A stretch of 26,610 bases of DNA, taken from assembly GCA_020853655.1 (NCBI GenBank), contig JADYYL010000013.1:1-26610 (forward strand), written 5' to 3'. Made by a program: the position numbers and the translations under genes. The notes under the pieces are model-generated. The model did no database searches. It was not told where the DNA came from and was given only the letters and a program-made list of their open reading frames with translations. Of this stretch, positions 18,112 through 24,627 are shown piece after piece (position 1 is the first letter of the stretch; each line of letters opens with the position of its first letter). Source of the stretch: Deltaproteobacteria bacterium (GTDB lineage: Bacteria; Bdellovibrionota_C; UBA2361; SZUA-149; JADYYL01).

Positions 18112-19335
18112 TCAGAGCCGCTTGATCAGCTCCTGGCCGAACGCAGAGCAAGAGACCTCTTTTGCTCCCTCCATCTCACGCGCAAGATCATACGTGACGA
18201 TCCGGTCTGCGAGTGTCTTCTCCACCGCCTTATCGATCGCCGTGCCGACCTCCTGCCAACCGAGGTAGTCGAACATCATCTTGCCACTGAGGACCAGCGA
18301 GCACGGGTTGACCTTGTCCTGTCCGGCATATTTCGGCGCGGTGCCGTGGGTCGCTTCGAACAGCGCGATTCCGGCACCGATGTTCCCGCCGGGAGCGAGG
18401 CCAAGACCGCCGACCATCGCTGCGAGCGCGTCGGAGAGGTAGTCTCCGTTGAGGTTCGTTGTCGCGATGACGGAATACTCGGCAGGCCGGGTCTGGATCT
18501 GCTGGAACATGTTATCCGCGATGCGATCCTTCACGATCAACTCGCCGGGGAAGTCGCTCGGGCTCTTCCCGGTCTTCGTGAGTTCCTCTTCCGTGATGAA
18601 CTTTCCAGCGAAGGATTCCTGCGCCTCTTCATAGGCCCACTCACGAAACCCACCTTCGGTGAACTTCATGATGTTGCCCTTGTGCATGATCGTCACGTTC
18701 GGACACTTCATCTGCAGCGCATGCTGCATCGCCATCTTCATCAGCCGCTTCGAGGCGAACTTGCTCATCGGCTTGATGCCGATTGCGCTTCCGTGCACGA
18801 GTGACTTGCCGAGGCGGCGCTCGATGAACTGGGCGAGTTCCCTCGCCTCTTCGCTATCGGCCCGAACTTCAATCCCCGCGTAAACGTCTTCGGTGTTCTC
18901 GCGGTAGATGATCATGTTCACCCGCTCGGGGTGACGGAGAGGGCTCGGCACGCCCTCGTAATAGCGCACTGGGCGAACGCAGGCGTAAAGATCGAGGAAC
19001 TGCCGCATCGCCACGTTCAACGAGCGGATCCCGCCACCAATGGGCGTTCCAAGCGGTCCTTTGATGGCAACACGATAATCGCGGATCGACTCGATCGTCG
19101 CGTCGGGCAGCCACTGCCCTGTTTCTTTGAACGCCTTCTCGCCGGCGAACGTCTCGAGCCAGTTGACCGCGCGCTTCCCTCCGTAAATCTTCTTCACCGC
19201 CGCATCAAAGACAGCGCGAGAAGCTTTCCAGATATCGGGGCCGACACCATCGCCTTCGACGGAGGGGATCGTGACGTGATCAGGAACGGAGAGTGATCCA
19301 TCACCATCAACGGTGATCTTCGAAGCGGCGCTCAT
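18112..19335 (-). CDS. icd: NADP-dependent isocitrate dehydrogenase
   Basis: A 407-residue homodimer-type isocitrate dehydrogenase that converts isocitrate to 2-oxoglutarate and CO2. IPSVEGDGVGPDIW is the N-terminal family motif. GPLGTPIGGGIRSLNVAMRQ holds the substrate-binding Ser105, the residue phosphorylated in enteric Icd, and RENTEDVYAGIE follows. NLNGDYLSDALAAMVGG is the metal site. GTAPKYAGQDKVNP carries the Lys-Tyr pair that selects NADP over NAD. The length is close to E. coli Icd (416). The ATG at 19335 has only a weak GAG ribosome site. Upstream is an 18-bp inverted repeat (19358-19406), and then the replication initiator gene on the same strand. Confidence 0.97.
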   Translation of the reverse strand: MSAASKITVDGDGSLSVPDHVTIPSVEGDGVGPDIWKASRAVFDAAVKKIYGGKRAVNWLETFAGEKAFKETGQWLPDATIESIRDYRVAIKGPLGTPIGGGIRSLNVAMRQFLDLYACVRPVRYYEGVPSPLRHPERVNMIIYRENTEDVYAGIEVRADSEEARELAQFIERRLGKSLVHGSAIGIKPMSKFASKRLMKMAMQHALQMKCPNVTIMHKGNIMKFTEGGFREWAYEEAQESFAGKFITEEELTKTGKSPSDFPGELIVKDRIADNMFQQIQTRPAEYSVIATTNLNGDYLSDALAAMVGGLGLAPGGNIGAGIALFEATHGTAPKYAGQDKVNPCSLVLSGKMMFDYLGWQEVGTAIDKAVEKTLADRIVTYDLAREMEGAKEVSCSAFGQELIKRL

Positions 19336-19357
19336 ACGATTTTCTCGCTCGATGGAG

Positions 19358-19410
19358 ACGAGTGCTCTGACAAGTAATCAACAGGCTCACTTGTCAGAGC
19401 ACTCGTTTTT
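19358..19410 (+). terminator. Perfect 18-bp inverted repeat with T tail upstream of icd
   Basis: ACGAGTGCTCTGACAAGT (19358-19375) and its exact complement (19389-19406) flank a 13-base loop. On the plus strand TTTTT follows (19406-19410), then ATCTTTT. It has terminator form on the plus strand, yet both adjacent genes run leftward. It may block antisense transcription heading toward the replication region, or fold in the icd leader. Confidence 0.7.
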
Positions 19411-19454
19411 ATCTTTTGGCCGCTTTGGACTGAGTAATACGCGTTTCTCACAGA

Positions 19455-19471
19455 TTCCCGCTTCGCGGGAA
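19455..19471 (-). terminator. Small hairpin downstream of the replication initiator
   Basis: TTCCCGC (19455-19461) and GCGGGAA (19465-19471) form a 7-bp stem with a TTC loop, 38 bases past the stop of the initiator gene. Leftward it has no T run, so termination is uncertain. Confidence 0.35.
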
Positions 19472-19508
19472 ATCCATAAAAAGCGCCCATTACTGAGTTG
19501 TCGCAGCA

Positions 19509-21194
19509 CTAGGCAGCCGGGATGGTTGCTCGGGCGCTACCATACTGCTTGAGCAGCACATCATCAACACAACGAACGAAAGCCTCTTGGAAACTCGCAC
19601 TAGAAAGCACGTTCGATAGCGGGGCGAGTTTCTTCTGCACGCTCATTTCCGCCTTTCGAATCAACTCGTTGTCGATGCTTGCGCGAATCTGCGCAACCGC
19701 TGTGCGTCGTGCTGCTTCATCGTCGGTGTCGCTGGCGGAGGGCGTTCGCGAAGGTGCTGTCGCCGCACTGAACACCTGTCTTTCTGCGCGACGCGGTGCT
19801 GGCGCTGTCGCTTTTCGGTAGTGCTCCGGGATCATGAATCGGTCCGGATTCTCAACCGCCTTGAACAAAAACCCGGGACCGTTGCGAAACGACGCCGCGC
19901 CGTTTTTCTTCACGAGGTGATCGAAGTACTCGATGATCTCCTCAATCCGGCGAAGCTCATCGCCGCTCTTCCGTCCGACGAGTCGAACCGCGTGGGCCTC
20001 CGCGACTCCGCGACTCGCCAACGCTCGCGCGATGCGAATCCCCTCTCCTTCTTTGGTCGCGACAGGCGGCGTCCCAATGGAAGAAGGCGAAACGACCGGC
20101 GCAGAAGGCTCCGCATGAACGGGCTGCGATACTTTTGAGCTCGATGCTCTCGAACTCGATACTCTCGAGCTGGGCGCAACAGCTGGCGCAGGCGACTCAG
20201 GAGCCGCATCCCGGCGAAGTTCCACCACCTTCGAGCGCTCGCGCGCGGTGCTTTGTGACGCGCTCGGCTTCGTGCCGTTCAACTCTTCGTAACGGGGACC
20301 GGCGCGGAACACGACCACCGGTTCACGTCCACCGGCGCGATACTCGACGCTCTCGAGATACCCGTTCTCGCACAACTCACGAAACGCCGGCTCAAGCTGT
20401 TGCTTGATCGACGAAGTGTATTTGTAACTTCTGGCGAGTCCGAGTTTCTCGAACGCGAGCACCGAGAGCGGCCGTTCGACGGTGTTTCGGTAGTAGAAGT
20501 GCTTATCGAGGTGGCGATACAAACGGCGACTCACCGCGCTTCGGAGCGAGAAATAGAAGTCCAGATCGATCTTCTTGATGAAGCCTTTCTGGAACGAGTT
20601 GAACATGACCTCGCTCCAGATGAAGAAGCTCGATCCCTGCCCTTCATCCGCTGCCTCGCTCTCGCGTGCCGCCCGACCATCGATGATCTCGTATGCGTCG
20701 ATAATCCCGAAATTGCAGGTTTGATAGGCCTTTTCGGAGTTGTCGAAGAACGCATTCGTCGCACGGATCCGAACACCGCTCAGACGGTCGAGGGAGCGCG
20801 CAAGCCGTTGATAGCTCCGTCCCTCGGTGCTCCAACGCAGAATCTTCAACAGTTGGTAGCGCGAGAAATAAACCTTCTGGTCGCGAAATCCTTGGTCGAC
20901 CGTGAGGCAGATGAGTCCGAGCACGACGTCGTCATCCGTCGCGGTGGGCAGTCCGAACTTATCAGCGCCGGTGATGATCCACTCGCGCTGAACGACCTCG
21001 CCACTCTTCAACCGGTGCGTGTCGTGGAACTCGAGCGTTTTGACGTCGGGATTCGTGCGCGTGGAGAGAATCGCGAGTGGAAACTCCGCGAGGTTCATCT
21101 CGTCGCGCGCTGGCGCCCAGAGCGCACCGCTCCCACGCGGGGCCTGTTCCGCCGAGGCGATCGAGAGTTCTGCAGAGCTTCGAATGCGCGCCAT
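19509..21194 (-). CDS. Replication initiator protein A (RPA family)
   Basis: A 561-residue initiator of the RPA/RepA type otherwise typical of large plasmids. These proteins bind iterons and open the origin. I prefer the ATG at 21194; a TTG at 21221 would add nine residues but lies in a palindrome. Family hallmarks run through the first 290 residues: MNLAEFPLAILSTR, KTLEFHDTH, WIITGADKFGLPTATDDDVVLGLI, VYFSRYQLLKILRW, YQRLARSLDRLSGV, MFNSFQKGFIKKIDLDFYFSL, RRLYRHLDKHFY and LAFEKLGLARSYKY. The last two blocks form winged-helix DNA-binding units. A Ser/Pro/Val-rich linker (about 330-390) with a coded 15-base tandem repeat leads to a helical C-terminal domain. It lies beside iterons and parAB, which together form a full replicon module. 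Core metabolic neighbours make this a chromosome or chromid initiator. Confidence 0.92.
   Translation of the reverse strand: MARIRSSAELSIASAEQAPRGSGALWAPARDEMNLAEFPLAILSTRTNPDVKTLEFHDTHRLKSGEVVQREWIITGADKFGLPTATDDDVVLGLICLTVDQGFRDQKVYFSRYQLLKILRWSTEGRSYQRLARSLDRLSGVRIRATNAFFDNSEKAYQTCNFGIIDAYEIIDGRAARESEAADEGQGSSFFIWSEVMFNSFQKGFIKKIDLDFYFSLRSAVSRRLYRHLDKHFYYRNTVERPLSVLAFEKLGLARSYKYTSSIKQQLEPAFRELCENGYLESVEYRAGGREPVVVFRAGPRYEELNGTKPSASQSTARERSKVVELRRDAAPESPAPAVAPSSRVSSSRASSSKVSQPVHAEPSAPVVSPSSIGTPPVATKEGEGIRIARALASRGVAEAHAVRLVGRKSGDELRRIEEIIEYFDHLVKKNGAASFRNGPGFLFKAVENPDRFMIPEHYRKATAPAPRRAERQVFSAATAPSRTPSASDTDDEAARRTAVAQIRASIDNELIRKAEMSVQKKLAPLSNVLSSASFQEAFVRCVDDVLLKQYGSARATIPAA
20127..20171. 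repeat. Three 15-bp tandem repeats inside the initiator gene
   Basis: CGATACTTTTGAGCT, CGATGCTCTCGAACT and CGATACTCTCGAGCT follow one another without gaps. They encode SSKVS, SSRAS and SSRVS in the flexible linker of the initiator. The unit length keeps the frame, so copy number can vary without breaking the gene. Confidence 0.8.
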
Positions 21195-21210
21195 GAATCC
21201 GTGTGTCAGT

Positions 21211-21229
21211 CGTGTGCTCAAAGCACACG
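21211..21229. promoter_or_regulatory. Palindromic operator at the initiator gene start
   Basis: CGTGTGCT-CAA-AGCACACG is a 19-bp palindrome whose arm (CAAAGCACACG) resembles the iteron core (CGAAGCACGAT). In many iteron replicons, initiator dimers bind an inverted partial iteron at their own promoter to repress it. Its place 17 bases before the ATG at 21194 fits that role. Confidence 0.55.
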
Positions 21230-21256
21230 TGGTGTAGCCCCCGTCGTTTTCGGGAG

Positions 21257-21360
21257 CGTTACTTTAACAAACTTTAACTATAGCGCGTACACCGTACATT
21301 CAGTTTTTTTGGAAGTACTAATTTTAGAAAGTACAGTAGTAGGAGGGGAATTTAAGTAGG
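21257..21360. other. AT-rich candidate unwinding region
   Basis: This stretch is clearly poorer in G and C than the rest of the window. It has tandem ACTTTAACAA/ACTTTAACTA (21261-21280), seven T (21304-21310) and runs such as ACTAATTTTAGAAAGTAC. It adjoins the iteron array, where initiators usually melt DNA. Confidence 0.55.
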
Positions 21361-21371
21361 AACCTCAAGGA

Positions 21372-21516
21372 GTTAGAGCGCGATATTTCGTTCGAAGCAC
21401 GATGTTTTTCAGTTCGAAGCACGATGATCCTTTCTTCAATGCACGGCGAACTACGGTTCAAAGCGCGATAGCGGTGAGGCTCGATGCACGATTCACGCTT
21501 GGTTCGTTGCACGAGC
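21372..21516. repeat. Iteron array of the replication origin
   Basis: The consensus is about GTTCGAAGCACGATG. Copies begin at 21390, 21412, 21434, 21456, 21479 and 21502, with spacings of 22, 22, 22, 23 and 23 bases, that is two helical turns. The first two are identical over 15 bases. A diverged copy (GTTAGAGCGCGATA) begins at 21372. All face the same way, as iterons for an RPA-type initiator should. Confidence 0.85.
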
Positions 21517-21633
21517 GGCTGCATGGGATGCGGTGGGTTTCCCAACCCCCGATGTGCGCCGCCGCTCATGAAGAAATCTCTCGCACCTTCGCTCCTTCCC
21601 CTTCCCTATTGTCACCCTTTGTCCGATGCCTTA

Positions 21634-21648
21634 GTTCGACGCACGATA
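21634..21648. repeat. Outlying iteron
   Basis: GTTCGACGCACGATA differs from the array consensus by two bases, in the same orientation, 132 bases beyond the start of the last array member. Confidence 0.7.
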
Positions 21649-21724
21649 ACGGAGCGGCGCTGGCTGATGAGAAGGCCTCAAGACGCTTGAAATCGCACAG
21701 AGATTCGGTTTGGGTCTTGAGTGT

Positions 21725-21740
21725 CGTGTACTGAACTAAG
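21725..21740. repeat. Half-site copy of the parA palindrome
   Basis: CGTGTACTGAACTAAG is identical over 16 bases to the right half of the palindrome at 21867-21896 (positions 21881-21896), 156 bases away. This suggests a secondary binding site for the same protein. Confidence 0.75.
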
Positions 21741-21772
21741 TGTGCTCGATGCCGCGAAGCGCCTCGACCGAG

Positions 21773-21787
21773 CGACGAAGCACGCTT
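21773..21787. repeat. Second outlying iteron-like sequence
   Basis: CGACGAAGCACGCTT shares the core CGAAGCACG with the iterons and lies about 130 bases before parA. Confidence 0.5.
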
Positions 21788-21866
21788 TGTAACCCATTGA
21801 TTTTACTAGGCGGTTCGCCCGCGAAGTGCCGGTCTCGTTTCTTGCCTCAGCTGATCGCGTGAGGTA

Positions 21867-21896
21867 CTTAGTTCAGTACACGTGTACTGAACTAAG
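21867..21896. promoter_or_regulatory. Perfect 30-bp palindrome before parA
   Basis: CTTAGTTCAGTACAC followed immediately by its exact reverse complement, with CACGTG at the centre and no spacer. It ends 12 bases before the parA GTG. It is probably the autoregulatory operator of the par operon. The CACGTG core is shared with standard parS sites, so a partition site is also possible. Confidence 0.8.
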
Positions 21897-21908
21897 AGGT
21901 TTCCGGCA

Positions 21909-22700
21909 GTGGCGAAGATATACGCGATCGTGAACCAGAAAGGCGGTGTCGGAAAGACGACCACCACGGCGAATCTCGGCGCTGCCCTCGCCGCTCGTGG
22001 GCGCCGGGTCCTCCTCATCGACCTCGATGCGCAAGCAAACCTCTCCGCGCACTATGGCATCTCGCAGGAGGACTCCTCCGAACGCGGGACCATGTATGAG
22101 GTGCTCCGCCACGGGAAAAAGCTCGTCGACGTTATCCTTCCTCTCCGCGACAACCTTGCCATCGCGCCGGCGAGCCTGCTGCTCAGCGCGGCGGACCTTG
22201 AACTTGGCGGCGTTATTGGCCGAGAGCTCCTTCTGCGGAAGGCTGTCCAGCCCATCGCGGATCAGTATGACTACGTGCTGATTGACTGCCCCCCTTCCCT
22301 CGGCATGTTGTCGCTGAACGGCTTGGTCGCGGCATCGCGCGTCATCGTTCCGGTGCAAAGCGAATATCTCGCCCTGCACGGCGTGCGCCAGCTTCTCGAT
22401 ACGATTGATCAGGTGCGCAGCGCTTATAATCCAGCGCTCGCGGTGGGCGGCGTGTTGATCTGCCTCTTTGATCAACGAAAGCGCTTGGCGCGGAGTGTGG
22501 CCGATACCGTTCGCGAGTATTTCGGGGATTTGGTCTTTAAGACCTATATCCGCTCCAACGTCGCCCTCGCTGAATCGCCGGCGCAAGGAAGCTCGATATT
22601 TGATTATGACTCCCGATCCACGGGCGCTGAAGACTACGCCAATCTCGCTGAGGAGGTCGACACCTCCTGGGAACGCGCGTCGCAGGCTGCAAACGGATAA
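21909..22700 (+). CDS. parA: ParA-family partition ATPase
   Basis: A 263-residue Walker-type ATPase (ParA/Soj) that moves ParB-bound origin DNA. The deviant Walker A KGGVGKTT at residues 11-18 has both Lys residues. DLDAQANLS is the A' motif, LIDCPPSLGMLSLNGL is the Walker B region, and the C-terminal half has the usual FDYDSRSTGAEDYANLAEEV. It lacks a long N-terminal DNA-binding extension, so it is of the chromosomal and type Ib-like short form. The GTG at 21909 has AGAGG about 10 bases upstream and overlaps the downstream edge of the palindrome region. parB follows after 21 bases, so the two form an operon. It diverges from the RPA-type initiator across the origin. Confidence 0.95.
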   Translation: MAKIYAIVNQKGGVGKTTTTANLGAALAARGRRVLLIDLDAQANLSAHYGISQEDSSERGTMYEVLRHGKKLVDVILPLRDNLAIAPASLLLSAADLELGGVIGRELLLRKAVQPIADQYDYVLIDCPPSLGMLSLNGLVAASRVIVPVQSEYLALHGVRQLLDTIDQVRSAYNPALAVGGVLICLFDQRKRLARSVADTVREYFGDLVFKTYIRSNVALAESPAQGSSIFDYDSRSTGAEDYANLAEEVDTSWERASQAANG

Positions 22701-22721
22701 CTCGACACACGACAGGACCCC

Positions 22722-23600
22722 ATGGCGCGCAAACCGCTGAAGTTCGAATCAAACCCACTCTTCGCAGGCCCGACGCTTGAAGCGCGCACGCGAAGCGGAA
22801 GCCCGTATCGCGAGTTGAGCCTCTCGTCGATCGATGTCGATCCGAATCAGCCACGGCGCTCCTTTACCGACGAAAGCCTCCGCGAGCTCGCATCTTCAAT
22901 CGAGAAGTATGGAGTGCTGTGCCCGATCCTGGTTCGTCCGGGCGATGGCGGGACCTTTCATCTTGTGGCTGGGGAGCGGCGATATCGTGCCTCCAAGCTG
23001 CTCAAGCGCGAGACCATCCCGGCGGTGATCGACACCTCTGAAGGCGATCACCACGACATTCTCTCGAAGCAGCTCGTCGAGAACCTTCAGCGCGAAGACC
23101 TTCCGGCGCTCGAACGAGCGGATGCCATCGTGCGGCTCCGCGAGCAGTCCGGGATGAGCGTGCGCGATTTGGCGGCCCAGCTCGGCGTTTCGAAGAGCTA
23201 CGTGCAGCGCAGTTTGGACATCATGGAGCTGCCGGACGATCTGAAGGCAGCGCTCGCGAGCGGCGCGTCCGAAAGCAAAGTTCTCATACTTGCTCAGGTC
23301 ACGAATCCTGCGACGCGAAGGAAGCTGATCGGACAGCTCGAGGAGCTCACGCGTGAGCAGCTCGAAGGGATGACCGGGGCAGGGGGCAAGCGGGAGAAGG
23401 TGTCCCACGGTGGGACAGCCGCCGCTCGTGGCGCAGTTCCGGCAACCGACCGTCGAGTGGCAGAGGAGCTTCGGAAGACACTTGGACTCAAGGTCGAGAT
23501 CCAACGTCGGAAGGGGAAGAAGGACCAGGGCAGGGTGGTCGTCGATTTTTACTCTGACGACGACCTCCACGAGATCTACCGCCGACTGATCCGGAGCTAA
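22722..23600 (+). CDS. parB: ParB-family partition protein (CTPase)
   Basis: A 292-residue ParB. The N-terminal domain has VDPNQPRRSF and the CTP-binding box GERRYRASK (residues 84-92). ENLQREDLPALERA (120-133) is the conserved clamp-closing region. The central helix-turn-helix SVRDLAAQLGVSKSYVQRSL (146-165) binds parS. The C-terminal dimerisation domain ends DDLHEIYRRLIRS. ParB loads at parS as a CTP-dependent sliding clamp and stimulates ParA. A 17-bp palindrome that looks like parS lies within the coding region at 23401-23417 (encoding VSHGGTA), and its inverted twin lies 26 bases after the stop codon. Confidence 0.95.
   Translation: MARKPLKFESNPLFAGPTLEARTRSGSPYRELSLSSIDVDPNQPRRSFTDESLRELASSIEKYGVLCPILVRPGDGGTFHLVAGERRYRASKLLKRETIPAVIDTSEGDHHDILSKQLVENLQREDLPALERADAIVRLREQSGMSVRDLAAQLGVSKSYVQRSLDIMELPDDLKAALASGASESKVLILAQVTNPATRRKLIGQLEELTREQLEGMTGAGGKREKVSHGGTAAARGAVPATDRRVAEELRKTLGLKVEIQRRKGKKDQGRVVVDFYSDDDLHEIYRRLIRS
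23401..23417. promoter_or_regulatory. Candidate parS site inside parB
   Basis: TGTCCCACGGTGGGACA is a palindrome of two 8-bp arms around one central base. It resembles the usual parS form TGTTCCACGTGGAACA, with C for T at the fourth position, the matching change in the other arm, and one extra central base. Confidence 0.65.
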
Positions 23601-23626
23601 CGCTCTCGGGAACTCCGTTCCAGGAC

Positions 23627-23643
23627 TGTCCCACCGTGGGACA
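23627..23643. promoter_or_regulatory. Candidate parS site after parB
   Basis: TGTCCCACCGTGGGACA is the exact reverse complement of the site inside parB, 226 bases away. It lies between parB and the prenyl synthase gene, 8 bases before that gene's ATG, where it covers the expected ribosome-binding region. Confidence 0.7.
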
Positions 23644-23651
23644 GATAATGT

Positions 23652-24578
23652 ATGCAGAGCGATTTTCGTAACAAATTCCGAGATCTAGTGGGCACCGTCG
23701 AGGCGGCGCTCGTCGCTGAGACTTCGTCTGAAGCTTACAGCGGCGCGCTTGGAGAAGCGATGCGATACGCGCTTCTCGCGCCAGGCAAGCGGGTGCGCGG
23801 AGCGCTCGTGTTTGGTGCTGGGGAGCTCTGTGGGGTGGAGCCTGCGAAGCTCGCCGCCTTGGCGACGGCCATTGAAACACTCCATGCCTCGACGCTCGTT
23901 CACGACGACCTGCCTTCGATGGACAACGATTCGCTACGGCGAGGCCAACCCACGACGCACGTAAAGTTCGGCGAAGCCGTGGCACTCCTCGCCGGGGATG
24001 CACTTGCGGCTCGAGCGGTAGCGCTCATTGCCACCGGGCTCTCGCTCTCGCCGACCGAACGAGGCGAACTCGCGGGAGGCCTCGCGGAGACCTACCGTAT
24101 CGTCTGTGAAGGGCAGGCGCGGGACCTGAGCGCCGCGCAGAATTCGAGACTTGCCATCGCCATCCCAGCCGAGAGCGCTCCAACAGTTGAGTCGCTTCAA
24201 GCCCGGCATCTCCAAAAGACCGGAGAACTCATCGCGTTTGCGGCCGCGGCGCCGGCGTTTCTTCTCGGCGCGGGGCGTGAAGCGGAAGCGGAACGGGCGA
24301 GGGGAGCGCTGCGCCGTTACGGGCTGCGCCTTGGGCTCCTTTTCCAGATAACGGATGACATCCTCGACGCCACCGGCACCTCAGAGACGCTCGGAAAGAG
24401 CGCTGGAATCGATGCGACAGAGGGGCGGGTAACGTATGTATCGCTTCTGGGCCTCGAGAAGGCGCGGGAAGCTGCTGAGCTTGAGCGAAGGAATGCGCAC
24501 ATCGCTCTCGTGCCATTCGGTGAACGGGCTTGGTTTCTCCGAGAACTCGTCGAATTCGTCTACCATCGCGAGCGCTAG
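23652..24578 (+). CDS. ispA: Short-chain polyprenyl diphosphate synthase (IspA type)
   Basis: A 308-residue all-helical prenyl transferase that builds farnesyl or geranylgeranyl diphosphate from isopentenyl diphosphate, feeding quinone side chains and undecaprenyl lipid. The first Asp-rich motif is DDLPSMDND with DDxxxxD spacing (residues 85-91), as in bacterial FPP/GGPP synthases. It is followed by LRRGQPTTH and the second motif DDILD (235-239). LLAPGKRVRGALV supplies the diphosphate-binding Lys and Arg. LVHDD preceded by IETLHAST suggests a short (C15-C20) product, but length control cannot be settled by eye. The ATG at 23652 has no good Shine-Dalgarno, and a parS-like palindrome occupies that position. 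It runs with parAB but is probably not functionally linked to them. Confidence 0.92.
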   Translation: MQSDFRNKFRDLVGTVEAALVAETSSEAYSGALGEAMRYALLAPGKRVRGALVFGAGELCGVEPAKLAALATAIETLHASTLVHDDLPSMDNDSLRRGQPTTHVKFGEAVALLAGDALAARAVALIATGLSLSPTERGELAGGLAETYRIVCEGQARDLSAAQNSRLAIAIPAESAPTVESLQARHLQKTGELIAFAAAAPAFLLGAGREAEAERARGALRRYGLRLGLLFQITDDILDATGTSETLGKSAGIDATEGRVTYVSLLGLEKAREAAELERRNAHIALVPFGERAWFLRELVEFVYHRER

Positions 24579-24627
24579 GCCGGCCGCACTCGCACTCCTA
24601 GAAGACTCTCGAATCTGCACGTTTCAA

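Larger units (their letters stand above)
21195..21908. other. Putative iteron-type replication origin
   Basis: A 714-base gap between the divergent initiator gene and parA. In order it contains a 19-bp palindrome related to the iterons, an AT-rich stretch with tandem ACTTTAAC (21261-21277) and several GTAC steps, six regularly spaced iterons plus outlying copies, a half-site, and a 30-bp palindrome before parA. I see no clear DnaA box of the TTATNCACA form. The layout matches iteron-controlled plasmid origins: initiator, unwinding region, iterons, partition operator. Confidence 0.75.

Noticed and set aside
21372..21516. CRISPR-like array
   Set aside because: Repeats are only 15 bases with 7-8 base gaps, diverged, and lie in a replication origin with no cas genes.
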